Origin: Neckera pumila
Lineage: Eukaryota; Streptophyta; Bryopsida; Hypnales; Neckeraceae
DNA: 64,000 bases
NCBI GenBank assembly: GCA_963969595.1
Contig: OZ018418.1
Span: forward strand, 2,609,001 to 2,673,000
Reading direction: 5' to 3'
Part shown: piece by piece, positions 22,728-34,006 of the stretch
How positions within the stretch are numbered: position 1 is the stretch's first letter
Layout of the letters: each line of letters begins with the position of its first letter
Notes under the pieces: generated by a model
The model's database searches: none
Told to the model about the DNA's origin: nothing
Seen by the model: only the letters and a program-made list of their open reading frames with translations
Program-made: the position numbers and the translations under genes

Positions 22728-24424
22728 CTAAACAAACTTTTGTGCCACCACAGTGATGGCGTCCAGATCTTGAGAGGCCACAACTGGTGGTGGCGGGTCA
22801 TTCACTTCCATTACCACTGAGGTTGGAACATTCTTCTTCATGGGTAGGAGGACGGCATCAAAGATATCCTTTTGCTCCTCTAGGGCCACAATGTGGAACT
22901 CAGTGCCACGACATGCTGTAATAGAGGCACTTACAATGAGCAATGTAAAGTTCATTAGTTTCATGATTCATTACAAGAATTAAGATTTAAATACTTCAAA
23001 TTCAAATTTGGAACTTACTTGTAGATGCTGTGCAATCCAAAACCAAATCTCCTTCTTCCATTGTCCCTTCAATGAGGAACTGTAGGAATCTAGCATCCTT
23101 TTCATGAGCCCCCCGCTATGGAATTCCTATTGCCGCATTGATCAACTGGATGTCCTCCATGGTGTAATTTAGTAACATGTTGTGCTTTAAAAGATCAACT
23201 CTCCCCTTCACCATCGCCTCAGTGTGCTTGAAACAGAACTTTGATTTCCCTTTTTGTCCAAAATCCTTCACTAACATGGTAATAGTGAACTTCAAAGTTT
23301 GCAAGCATTGGAAACAAATATACATTATAAACAAATAAATTCATTTACAAGGCCACTTGATACTCAAATCATATGGATTTCAGAAGTCCTTACCATCAAC
23401 ATATACAACCACTCGGCCTTCTCTACAAACTTAGGGTACGCCTCACACAATCCAGCAATGTCGCCCTTCGAAGGGGCGCATTGTGAATGAAACAGAACCA
23501 TACAACCGTGGTTCTGCAAATGGTTCTCCGCAAAGGAACATGCACCGTTGAGGGCCTCAAGCTTAAGGTCAAAGTTCCATGACGGCACCAAATTCATTGG
23601 AGTAGACACCTCCGGAATTGGCAAATTTTCCTGGCAATCAAAGATAATCAAGTCCACTCTCAGATGTCGTTTTACAATACCATCATACGTGCGAGCCTTG
23701 CCTGCCGCCATTTGCAAACGAAGAAATCGGAAGTGAGTCAACTCTTGTTGTAGAATCATGTACGTCATTCAATGAATGAATGATAATATATATTTGCCAA
23801 TTTCAAAGATCAAAAGCTTACCTTCTTCAAAAAATCCATAACCTCAACGTAGCAATTTGGAGCATTAAGAGTCATGTCATCTTTGATGTTGGTGATTGAT
23901 GCGTTCAAAATCAACTCCTCCAAGGTTACATCATCATCATCAAGGCATACAACTTGAGTGCTTTGTGTGACCATCTCTTCTGTGAGCTTTGGAAGGACTG
24001 CCTTTTTCTTCACTCTACTTCGAGCATTGACTTGCATTTGTGAATTTTGGTCAACCGTAGAAGACGCTGGAACTTGGCCGCTACCTTCAACCGTCTTCTT
24101 ACCTTTGGCTTTTTCCTTCCCCTCTTTCTCTGCCTCTTTTTTTTTCTCAGCCAACTTGATCACACGCTTTGCTTCTTTCTTCTCTTTGTTTGCTCAAGTC
24201 TCTTGTTCTTTTGTTTCCTTCTTCTTATCAACTATTGTCCTTCTTGCAATAGCCCTTCTCTTTTGTGTATTAGTGAGCTCAGCAGACTTTGGAACGTCCA
24301 AATCAATGACACCCAGTCCTTCCAAGGACTGACGTAACGCTATCTCAAATGGATGGATGAATGTCACAAGACAATTGAGGTACCATCCTCCACCAGCCAA
24401 GTGCGTTGTTGTGAAGGTCCGAAG
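22728..24424 (-). pseudogene. C-terminal half of multi-exon gene with N4/N6 DNA-methyltransferase-like module
   Basis: Four exons are visible on the minus strand with GT-AG borders: about 24424-23822 (donor AAGAAG|GTAAGC), 23741-23394 (donor GATG|GTAAGG), 23289-23019 (donor ACAA|GTAAGT) and 22915-22728 (acceptor ATTACAG). The first is Lys/Glu-rich. The second has VDLIIFDCQENLPIP (position of motif IV, normally DPPY) and GCMVLFHS. The third has WRGAHEKDARFLQFLIEG with the W as TAG, then GDLVLDCTAST (motif I, normally LDPFxGSG), which splices to CRGTEFHIVALEEQKDIFDA. Motif IV before motif I is the beta-class order of PF01555-type methylases. Both catalytic motifs deviate, so it is likely non-enzymatic or dead. 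A TGA also lies in frame at 24194. Family assignment is by motif inspection only. Confidence 0.45.
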
Positions 24425-24738
24425 CTAAAAGGAGATGTTCATACACTGGTCCAAGCTTCAATTAAGCCATATGGACAAGAATGGAAGAAGATCCTCTAGA
24501 GTGATAGCGTTCTTTGGAATAAGCTCAAGTTTGAAGTATTTGCATTAAATACATGAGAACTCATAAGTAAAATCATCTCGAATACACAAGAAGATATTCA
24601 AACTTTAGAATGCGTGGATATGATCACTAATATTTGGGAGTTTACTAGACATTTGATGAAATTGCATAATCTATATCAAAAGCATTATTGTCCAAAAACA
24701 TTTGTGAAGAACAAAATGCGGAAGAAATTATGAAAAAC

Positions 24739-24852
24739 AAAGTGACAGAACCAAAAGTCAGGGTAGCGTGGGGTCGTCTAACTACCCTCGTCGGAACCGA
24801 CGGGGGTAGTTGGAGGACCTCTTGATACTCCAACTTTTGGTTCTGTCACTTT
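24739..24852. mobile_element. Fold-back element A (114 bp), perfect 20 bp terminal inverted repeats
   Basis: The ends AAAGTGACAGAACCAAAAGT (24739-24758) and its exact reverse complement (24833-24852) enclose a GC-rich core. The centre is ACTACCCTCGTCGG-AA-CCGACGGGGGTAGT. It lies within the long intron of the methyltransferase-like pseudogene. The core CGTCGG..CCGACG and GGGTAG words define the family shared with elements B-F. Confidence 0.88.
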
Positions 24853-24859
24853 ATTCTTT

Positions 24860-25740
24860 ATGGATCTTTTCATGAAAATTAAAAAGGTCATACATTTTTG
24901 TTGTATTTACCAATGCTAGGCAATTGCACATTGCGGGGGATCAAAGTCGGCAATAAAAGTAAGCCGAAAAACCTTAAAAGCTCATTTGTATTTCTTACAT
25001 TTCAATTCTAAATAAAAATAATTATTTTCTATAATCTTTGTAGAGTGTGTTAGAAAAAAAGATGAAGAAAATCAATTGAAATTTCATTTGTACATTTTTC
25101 TAGCATAACTTCAAAAATGGCATCATATTTTCATATATTTCTATAAAATTTAGAGCGGTTATACTTAAAATTAAATCAATTAAAGGTTGGGTCAACCTAT
25201 GAAAACCTATTTCAGTTACTAAGATAAGGTTGATTTGTCTAAATTTGAATTTAAATATGTCTAATGTATCCCAAATAATCTAGAGTATATCTCATTTAGA
25301 TAATGATATTTCAATAATTCATCTTTTCAAATTTAGGGATATAACTAACTATGTTTGAAATGAAAACATCTCATGTTGTACAATCCAATTTATATATAAC
25401 TTCATTATTTTTACAGTATTTGAATTGAAAATTGATCAATCCGTGTTTGTCTTTAATACTATGGACTGTGACAATATGTAAGGATACACTTCATATTCCT
25501 TTATAAATGTATATAAACGATTCAACAAAGTATTTTTTGACTTTTGATAGATCACCAAGTATAATACAATAATACGTGTCCATTTCTGTATTCATTGACT
25601 TGAACCATCTAGAACTCTTCAACTATCAAGAAAACCAAGAGACCTAGAGACTGTAAAGGTCCACAGTGGATGAACACTAAGTTCGACTGTTCAGCTTCCA
25701 AATTACTGAAAATAGAAGACATTGCTAAAATTCACAAACT
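24860..25740. other. Probable intron, AT-rich, no other feature seen
   Basis: It lies between the donor at 25743 and the acceptor near 24425 of the decayed minus-strand gene. No ORF or repeat was recognised apart from fold-back element A just below it. Confidence 0.5.
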
Positions 25741-25743
25741 TAC

Positions 25744-27705
25744 CAAAATATTATCCTTTGGACGGCCTCATCAAATCCTTTGTGGAGCAAAAATGAGTTG
25801 GACTTCTTGAACAAGTTCTGGCCTTTCAAATAAGGACCAAATCCATAATCCCAAATCTTCTTCCTCCATCCTTCAATGTACTCCAAAAGATACTCAGGCT
25901 CAAGCGAGATTGCCATGTTAATGGTGAGGCTATCCTTCTTCACCAAATTGTCAAAGTACTCAATAGCCGCGTCAATTATCTGTAGGACATCCCACCAAAT
26001 TCTTATTTAAGTACTTTGAAGAGAAATGGTAACTAAGATTCTTGAAATGAACCAACTTCTAAAAGTTTTACTTCACATGCACAGAATTCAAAAAGAAACA
26101 TATCCCTGCCCATCAAATGCACTTGATGAGGAAGGGCCCAAACTTCTCTTCCGTACATGGCTTTACTGGAAACCATCTTGCCTCTCAAGAGGGTATGGAT
26201 GAATTCCACCACTTTAGAAACTTCATTTTGTGCAACAATGAGGTGTTGCATGTTGCAACCATTTGCGATTTCTCGAGCGTCATCTCTAGAGTTTTGTTTG
26301 TTGTCCAGTGCTTTTCAACTTGCAAAATGTAACCGAAATATATTATCAGTTGTCCAATGCAAAAATGACAAGCAAAAAAACTTTAGAAATTTCTGAAGGA
26401 CATCCACCTCTTCAAGAAGTCCTTGTCCATGTGCCGGGTTTGCAACAGCCAACAATTTCCCCGTCTTTGAGTATAATTTCGTGGCTTGAGCTTTTGTTGC
26501 AAATCTCATGGCGTTTGCTACCCCATCCTCATGCTTGTCTTCAAAAGGAGTCTCTTTGGTATACTTGCAAACGGCAGCATCCGCAGCCTGTGATATCTCT
26601 TGCTAGAAAGAGTTCCAAAATATTCGATTTAGCAAACTATACCAAATCTGAAGATATCGGATACAAACAAATGCAAATCAAATGGAGTAATCTAAAAGTA
26701 AATCATGCATAAGGAAAATCACCCAAAAAAGAAATGTTGTAAACATTTCTTGAGGCATAGAGTACCATGTTTTTTGCCCTTGATGGGCAATACATCGTCT
26801 CTTCTCTGATGGTCTTAACATCTCTTCAAAACGTTCAAACGGTGAGAGTCCATATTTTTGCACATGATACAAAGTGTAAACCAGGTTGGTTTTTACATGA
26901 GAGTCTTCTGTGGATCTGCATTTCACATATATTATGAATTGATTGACGTCCATTATTTTTACGAATTTGAGCACAAAAGTTTATTAATATAGAACAAAAA
27001 ATTCAATGAAATTTTAGTTTTCAAAAAAATACTTATTTGTTGATGTCATGCATCATTTGCATGACTAACTCTACTCTTCCCTTTGTATCCAGAATGATGC
27101 AATCCACTACATTGTGAAATTTAGGATCCTCTAAATACTCTTTGTCAATGAGATTCATCCAAACAATTTGATGGTGGTTTCGGTCACATACAAAAAACTT
27201 CAAGTTCCTCATGAACTTCAATTCTAGCACCAACTCCAATTGGTTGTTAAATTTGTCGTTCAGTTTCTTCCACAATGAATTCCAACTATTCATCTCATCT
27301 TCCATGAATTCCGAAGAGTGTCCCCCCTCGTTTGTGGTGGAAATGTAAAAGACAGCCGCCCCTTCCTGATAACCATGAGCAAACTCATTCTCCAGTTTCA
27401 CAATGTCCGACGCCAAGGTCGGCCTTACCATTGGCATTGGCACTAATCATATCAGTGGAATGTGTGGTCGTGAGTGCATCTGAGGCACCATCCTCAAACT
27501 TGCAATGGTTGCCAAAAAAGTCCACCTTTTGTAGTTGCCTAAGTTCATCTTTGAGCAACTCTTTTTCTTCTTCCCAATCATCAATATCCTCCATTGGAAA
27601 ATCTCCTTCCTTAGTGACACCTATTTTCGGTTGCACAATGGCATCCGTTGCTAATGTAACAATTGGTGGATCATCTTGGGCTAAGGGAAGGGGAGATTCA
27701 TCCAT
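25744..27705 (-). pseudogene. N-terminal half of the multi-exon methyltransferase-like gene
   Basis: The ATG at 27705 follows a CTACTGCAG acceptor. Exon one (to about 27033) is acidic, with WEEEKELLKDELRQLQKVDF (coiled-coil-like). A frameshift falls near 27430, and then come TLASDIVKLENEFAHGYQEG and FHNVVDCIILDTKGRVELV. Later exons hold SPFERFEEMLRPSEKRRCIA (about 26728-26914), KHEDGVANAMRFATKAQATK (about 26380-26606), NEVSKVVEFIHTLLRGKMVS (about 26090-26290), and at 25744-25979 IIDAAIEYFDNLVKKDSLTI up to GFDEAVQRIIFW. The last has a textbook acceptor (GTCCTACAG) and donor (TTTTG|GTAAGT). I assign it to the same gene as 22728-24424 from strand, order and splice borders. Confidence 0.45.
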
Positions 27706-28158
27706 CTGCAGTAGGAAGCAGTGTACTTAAAACCTTGAAGATAGTTTATTAAAAATAATGAAAATTTAATAGCATATGCAGACATGCACATGAATGAAAT
27801 ACTTTACTTCAATAGATGCAATGGATTAAAGAAATGCATAAATTTGACAAATTTCAAATATTACACATAACTAAATCTAGGATTTGCAAGTACAAAAACA
27901 AGTTCAAGAAAAAGATAGCCATTCCATTTAAACGGAATGAATACTACATTTTGAATCTGAGCTCAAGTGAATAATCACAACTTCTTGCCTGCCCACAATC
28001 CCACTACAAGCACAATCACAATATTCCTCCATCTAAGGACTACAAACTAAGACAGCTAATAGTGTCTCAGGACTATACTCTGTGTCTGAACTCTTAGACA
28101 AAAACACCGCCTTTCTACATTTTCTCTTGTTTTGCCCACTAAACCAACTCAAATGTGG

Positions 28159-28381
28159 CTATTCCACATAGTCACAGGCCCAATCACATGCATCTAGAAT
28201 ATCCCCCAAGCTTACCACGTCCGGGATCACTATTGGCACTGATTTGCTCGAAACCTCAATAATTGCTTCTCTTGGACTCTTTGGCTCAGAAGGACCTCCC
28301 ACATCTGCAATGGGGATTGCAACGTTTTCCAATGGCAAAGAAGGCACTTACCCACTTTGATCATCAATTGTCTTGACCTGC
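28159..28381 (-). pseudogene. Possible upstream exon of the same gene
   Basis: An acceptor (TTATTGTGCAG) at about 28382 precedes VKTIDDQSG, then an in-frame TAA, then VPSLPLENVAIPIADVGGPS and SVPIVIPDVVSLGDILDAC. The TAA overlaps a donor-like GG|GTAAGT, so the exon may be just the first 27 bases. Pro/Val/Ile-rich composition and identical orientation suggest coding DNA, but there is no domain to recognise. Confidence 0.3.
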
Positions 28382-28399
28382 ACAATAATCAAAGTCCAT

Positions 28400-29345
28400 T
28401 TGAGTATCACCAATCAAGTTTGAAATTGAATTCTGTGCACTTTTAGAACTTTAAACAGAATATTTGAGTCTATAAGTGACAACATATTAAAAGAAAAGAC
28501 TAATCCCCCAACGATCGTCCATTAAAAATAGAAAATTGTAGAATAATTCAATTCAGGGACAAAATTACAAGAGATCACCAAATTTCTATGTGTCTTGAAT
28601 AACTCAATATAAAGAAAAGGCTATTGCACTTAAATATATAGCCTAAACTAATATCTATATAGGCAATTTGATATGAGCCATGGGATGTATAATATGAAAT
28701 TAGAAATCGATTACATTAGACTCTTTATGATTGTATCATTATTCACAAACTTCTAAAATAAAGTATAAAATAGAATTTGTCATATAAAACTAAGTTTAGA
28801 ACTTACTAGTGACCAAACCTCAAACAAACAAATTTCTCAATTGCTAACATAAAATAAAAAATAGAAACAACTAAGACCACTTATTTGGAGCTTCAATAAG
28901 CCTTCTATTATATGTTCAATTATCCAAGAATTTAAGACAAAGAATGATTTAAGCCTTTGTAGAATCATTGAACTCTAAATTAATGAATCAAATTCAATTG
29001 TGTATCTATCTATTCCAAAACATGAATCAACGTTTTGATAATTTAAAATAGAACAATATATAAGTATCTTACTTTATATAAAGGCTTAAACATGAGATTC
29101 CTTTACTTCCAAACTTCAAACCCTTGAATTGAAATTGATAATCTATAGTTTGATAATTTTAAATTTTGAATTCAAGAAGTATCCAAACCTTTGGAGAATC
29201 TCTGAATCTGAAATCTATGGGTTCTTTATTAAATCTCTCTAGAAGACATAGTCAAAATTATTGAAATGAAAGCATAAGAAGACTAATATGAACTAAAAAA
29301 CAAACCTCATACCAAAAACAAAGCAAATCTACATATTGCAAAAAT
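28400..29345. other. AT-rich spacer, no gene seen
   Basis: No ORF or repeat was recognised. It is bounded by the possible exon at 28381 and the fold-back cluster that starts at 29352. Confidence 0.5.
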
Positions 29346-29351
29346 ACACTA

Positions 29352-29404
29352 GGAACCAGTAGAGCACAGAGGTAGCTCACGCTATCCTCAATTTTGGTTT
29401 TGTT
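29352..29404. mobile_element. Fold-back element F, shortened single-hairpin version
   Basis: The left part GGAACCAGTAGAGCACAG leads into AGGTAGC-TCAC-GCTATCCT and then ATTTTGGTTTTG. The right part, reverse-complemented, matches the family arm (AACCAAAA..GAGG.TAGCG.GAGC). The GC-rich centre CGTCGG..CCGACG is missing. It looks like a deletion derivative in which the two arms meet at one small hairpin. Confidence 0.55.
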
Positions 29405-29666
29405 TTCACAAAAAACAAATGATACGTAGAGAAATCATGTCAAGGAAGCAATTTTGTCTACAATTAAACTACATTCTCCGACAAATGAAGATACACAACT
29501 ATCGAGGGTGTGAGAAATATCAATTTCTTCAATGTCTATTAAACGATAACATGCTAGAAATTCCATTAGCAATTGAGATACTGTACTTGGCAATTTATAA
29601 ACACCGTATGACTCTGGGCAACAGACTCTTGAAATAAAACACTTAGCAAAAAAATTTTAAATTAAA

Positions 29667-29764
29667 GAAACTGGAATTAGAGGTAGCGCGAGCTACCCCC
29701 ATGATTGTCGTCGGTGTCGACGGGGGTCGTGGAGGTAGCTTGTGCTACCCCTGTTTCCGGTCAC
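29667..29764. mobile_element. Fold-back element B (98 bp), three-hairpin form
   Basis: The ends GAAACTGGAATTAGAGG and, reverse-complemented, GTGACCGGAAACAGGGG pair. Inside are three small hairpins in series: GGTAGC-GCGA-GCTACC, a central CGTCG-GTGT-CGACG, and GGTAGC-TTGT-GCTACC. The whole can fold as one long hairpin or as a cloverleaf. Confidence 0.8.
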
Positions 29765-29769
29765 AGCAA

Positions 29770-30500
29770 CAAGTACACGCCTCCAACGACCAAACCTCTA
29801 GTGGACGCGCTTGCGATTTCAGGTCACCGCGCAAGTTTGCAAGCTCACCTCCAAACCTACGACATAGAATCTCTCATCCCTCATCTCTCGTTGTCGTTGA
29901 CTGCGCCTAATGCCTCAAGTCGTTTATCTTAAAATATTTGCCAAGTCATTGAGAGCGCAGTCATTAACCACAAAATTTGCCAAGTCTATAATTGCAGAAT
30001 CTTTTGAGTTTCATTAGCCTAATTTTTACTTATGATTTTCAACTCAAGATAATCAGGACATTCAACCTGATAATCCTTGTTCAACAACAAAAATCAGAGC
30101 TAACTTCCATCCAACAACAACAAAAGCAATTTCAAATTCTTCCCGGCCCAATCTATCCAGTTCTCGGCAGACTCATTCAGTGAATGGGCAGGAAACCGAT
30201 TAATCCCCCAATTATGTAATGATGGTGAATTTGTCCCGAATTTGGGCCCCAATTCCCTGGCAACCACCTGCAAGGTAACCAAGACCTCACGGAGACTAAA
30301 ATCAAGAAACAAAAAGCCTTCCATTGGTCATTTTCAGCTTACTGTATGAAATTTTTGTGTTGTGACAAGAAGAATACAAATGCACCGCCTTTCTTTGCGC
30401 TTGATGAGGCAACTCAACGCCTACTTGATTCAGCCACAAACTCCGTAGTGGACCTCGACAGAAGTCTGTGAGAATGTAAAGTTTTCAGGAAATCTAATGA
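29770..30500. other. Single-copy-looking DNA between fold-backs B and C, no firm gene
   Basis: The segment has more balanced base composition than its surroundings. A minus-strand ORF at 30100-30324 begins MEGFLFLDFSLREVLVTLQ and includes LGPKFGTNSPSLHNWGINRF. It has no recognised domain and no supporting splice structure, so I do not call it a gene. Confidence 0.35.
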
Positions 30501-30511
30501 ATCGAAGATCA

Positions 30512-30613
30512 GACGAACCAAAAAGAGGGGTAGCGCGAGCTACCCCCACAACACCCGTCGGCACTGATGGGGGTCATGGGGGTAGCTCGTGCTACCCCCC
30601 TTTCTGGTTCATC
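30512..30613. mobile_element. Fold-back element C (102 bp), clearest three-hairpin form
   Basis: The terminal repeats GACGAACCAAAAAGAGGGG and, reverse-complemented, GATGAACCAGAAAGGGGGG extend to 37 bases with about five mismatches. Internally GGGGTAGC-GCGA-GCTACCCC and GGGGTAGC-TCGT-GCTACCCC are each perfect hairpins, and the centre is CCCGTCGG-CA-CTGATGGG. The copy therefore has a stem plus three loops, like a cloverleaf. Confidence 0.88.
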
Positions 30614-30619
30614 AACTCT

Positions 30620-33490
30620 TGTGAACTTCCCGACATCCTCCCCCACTAAGGTCGTGACACTATCAAATTCTTCTTATGAGCAGCATTGAGGTTTTGCGAG
30701 TTTACAAAACCTCAAGTTTCTCCAAGGAGATGACAGTCGGTTTTGCTCCCGGCAAATAGCTAAGGTGCGGTGAGTAACAACACTGCTAGGCACCTTCCAA
30801 CATAGAAGGAGAGGAAAACCAACTGTTCTCTAATTCTGCAGCCCAATCGTGACTCAAAGAAATTGGTGTGCAAAGATAATATCCTGTCTCTCCTGCAAAA
30901 ACGCTGAGAATCAACCATCATGCAGGACAAATGACGTTACTTTAATTTGAATTTGGAAATTCTGGAACCCAATACCAAAGTCAGTGTGTCCAGATTCGTG
31001 TGACTCACTAAGGTGGAAGAGCTGCTTTTGGAAAGACGATAAGTTGCTAAAAATATTTGAAGATTAGGATTTCTCCTTCATAAAAGCTTCCGATTCAGGA
31101 CTCCTAACCCATGCATCAAGCCTTGCTAGCTGACAGCATAATTTGTGCGGAATTTTTTTGGTTTTAAGTGAATGGTATGTACTGATAATTAATATTTGAT
31201 TTGATTTTAAAGGCGGCCGCTGATAAATAATTATCAATGATTTCTGGATAGAACTGAATGTGATCATTTTTTATAGTGCGCAGTTGTATCTAAATAAAAA
31301 TATGTTCTATGAGAAATCAGTGTTGCATGAAAGCTTGAAGAATTTTGGCCGTCACTACTTTAGCAAATATTACAAACACAAATAAGTACATTTTCCTAAC
31401 TTTGCATAAGCATCTGATAATTAGTTTCATTATCTTTAGTAATCTCACTCATATTTGATTTGAATGTGTTAGATAGTATCAATGTAGTTCTAGATTTTTC
31501 TACATGTAGGTAGTACAAATTACTACATTCAAGTGACAGAATCTGACATTCTTTGCATTATGCTAATTCTGATTTTTATTATTTCTTATGAGGTATAGTT
31601 CTTATATATATACAAAAGCAAAATAAATTTCTATCCATGAATAACTTTAGTTCACCTAAGGTATAATTTGTTGCTTACATTGCCCCTCACTGACCCTTTT
31701 CATACTCTTTCACATGTATAAATTTAGAAATCAGTATTCAAATTTGAGTTATATTTTATGTTAGTTTATTTGAAACTACTAAGTTTTAAACCATTATAGA
31801 AGAGAAAGAGCCTTTATTTTATCACATAATGCATCAAATATGTATTGAATGTCAGAAGACAATTACTCCATGTAGTATATTTTTGAGCACCTCCATCTTT
31901 TATGAATAGGTGAGTTTCATTACCTATTTTCCTGGAATTGGATATCATTCAACAGTGGCATTAAAATCATTTAGTACCGATTAATTTTGATACAGTCTAC
32001 TAAGCTTAGAAGATCCCAAATATGAATCATTTCCCTCAAATGTAACTTGGTGTGACACCGTGGCGCTATTTAGATGAAGAGTCTTGAAGGAATACTATGA
32101 GAGAAGCACATGAAATATAAAAAGATCACAAAAGATAAATGGAAGAAATAAACAGAGAACATCAGTGATTTCAAATTAGTCAAACGATAGCAAACACAAT
32201 ACAGAAAGGCTTACAAATTTGACTACTTCTTGTTTTGAAGTATTTGGCACACCGCTGGTCTCCTTGGGCATCTCTTGAACGGGGTTTAGGGTCTGCACTC
32301 CAGAAGCCTCCTCTATGCTGCTAACTCCTCCTCCGCAGCAAAGGACCTTCTTCAGGTTTCCGGGTGTTGACTAACTAGTTCTCGAAACTTATTTCTTCCC
32401 GCAAGTCATTCTTGATCTCCGCAACACCTTGGAAGATGAAAAGTAAAATGAACTATATCTTCTACGCTTTTTTCTTTGCTCTGGATCAATCAATGATGAA
32501 CTAAGGCTGTCTGTGAGCATGAGGAATGGCAAACTACATCCAAACTCTCACTATAGATTGTCTATGAGCATGAAGGAAGGAAAAATGCATCCCGACTGTA
32601 ACTGTAGACTGTCTGTGCGCATGAGTGAAAGCAGACAACATCCCAACTTTGCCTACAAAACGCACTAAGTATTCCTATTGCATTGCATGAAGAGAAACTT
32701 CCCTTTGGAGAAGTGGACAATACTTATATGCAGTTGGAAGCTCTGAAGACGTCGCCGGCATTTGCACTACTTAGGGTCACGTAATAACTATCGCCCGCAC
32801 TTGAATTGACACACTTGGCAGGTGAAAATTAATTCAATGTGTCATCAATCGTAAAGATCCAAATTTAACAAATTATAAATTCACTCTAACACTGTCATAG
32901 TCTTTACTACCACAGTCAAAGTTCGGGATCTATGGTTATTAATTTTGGTGCACCGGAATTTGAAATGCACACATTTTCTTATGACTGACTTAGCCGCCTT
33001 GTATACTTAAAGACCATCCAAAATCAGGATGAAAATAATGTGCTTGAAAGGTGGCTTGAGAACTGTGATTATTACTGTTACTAAATGTTTGTGCACTTGC
33101 TTCCATCAAGCTATTTTCTTCTAGAAGTAACTGTAAGGGTACCACGTTGGCTGATACTTTCAAGGCGATGATTTGTCTATCATCTTGCCCTCAGTTTCTA
33201 GTTCTATCATTTTCAATTTCCTTTGCTCGTGTAGTTTGAGTGATGGCGTCGATTTGTATAGATGGTCATTAGGTGCCCCTTGTGTTTCTAGTTGATACCA
33301 AAGGAATTGCAAGAATTTATAGCCATTTACTACATGTGCACTTCAGATTTGTGGAGTTGTCTATCTATGTTTAGGAAGAGAGGAAGTTGGAATTTGGAGA
33401 GTTACAACAATTTATTCCCATTGGAAAGTGTCTGGAACAAGATGGTCACTGCTAGTACCTTTCCATAGGAAACTATAAAGCTTATGGGCT
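30620..33490. other. Mostly anonymous DNA with one small tandem array
   Basis: No protein-like ORF or transposon terminus was recognised. 30620-30800 has a sequence (CTTCCCGACATCCTCCCCCAC) that looks like retroelement debris. The tandem array at 32506-32660 is listed separately. Confidence 0.4.
32506..32660. repeat. Three diverged tandem copies, about 50-55 bp each
   Basis: Each copy begins with CTGTCTGTGAGCATGAG or a close variant (GTCTATGAGCATGAAGG, CTGTCTGTGCGCATGAG) and carries a later CATCC(A/C)(A/G)ACT word. The copies differ at many positions and by short indels. Confidence 0.65.
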
Positions 33491-33494
33491 TCCT

Positions 33495-33845
33495 TTGTCC
33501 ATGCTAACTATGTCAACTGAGATATTAAGTTGTCAATCTGATACATCGACAACTGATATGCCATACATCATACGTACCTTTTCACCTAGTCCACCTTGCA
33601 AAGTTTTTCCGGTCCTTCGGCAAAATTCAATTCTTCGGGCAGTGAAGGTCAAGAAGTTAGATACTATTGTGGAGTTGTCTAGCAAATCAGAAGGAGAGTC
33701 TCCTTATACAATACTTTTGAAGCAGTCAACTTGTGTGCACATTGTTGCCAGGGTTGTCTTCCCCGACATCGCAATGGGCGCAACAACTAGACGTCACACG
33801 ATGTCTAGTAGAGCCCTTGGGACGTCTAATAGAGTAAACGTCTAG
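33495..33845 (+). pseudogene. ORF of unknown nature upstream of the MULE
   Basis: This 116-codon ORF has fairly even composition (RTFSPSPPCKVFPVLRQNSI, AVKVKKLDTIVELSSKSEGE). It may be a remnant of the first part of the transposon that continues at 34007. No domain is recognised and I cannot exclude chance. Confidence 0.2.
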
Positions 33846-34006
33846 TTAACTTTTAAGAAAATCATTAGAAATACAGGATTTTGACATATTAAAGTTTCAT
33901 TGTACTATTGTATCTCAATTTTATGAATACATATGTATTCTAAATGTAGATTCATAGTTATAGTGAGATTTAAAAAAAATTTAGCTGCTAAAGATGGAAT
34001 TACACA

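Noticed and set aside
29419..29637. 72-codon plus-strand ORF between fold-backs F and B
   Set aside because: No conserved pattern or start context. Its length is compatible with chance.
33749..33758. CAGGGTTGTC, identical to the hAT-type MITE end
   Set aside because: No opposite end and no 8 bp duplication of ATTGTTGC could be found, so it may be a chance 10-mer.
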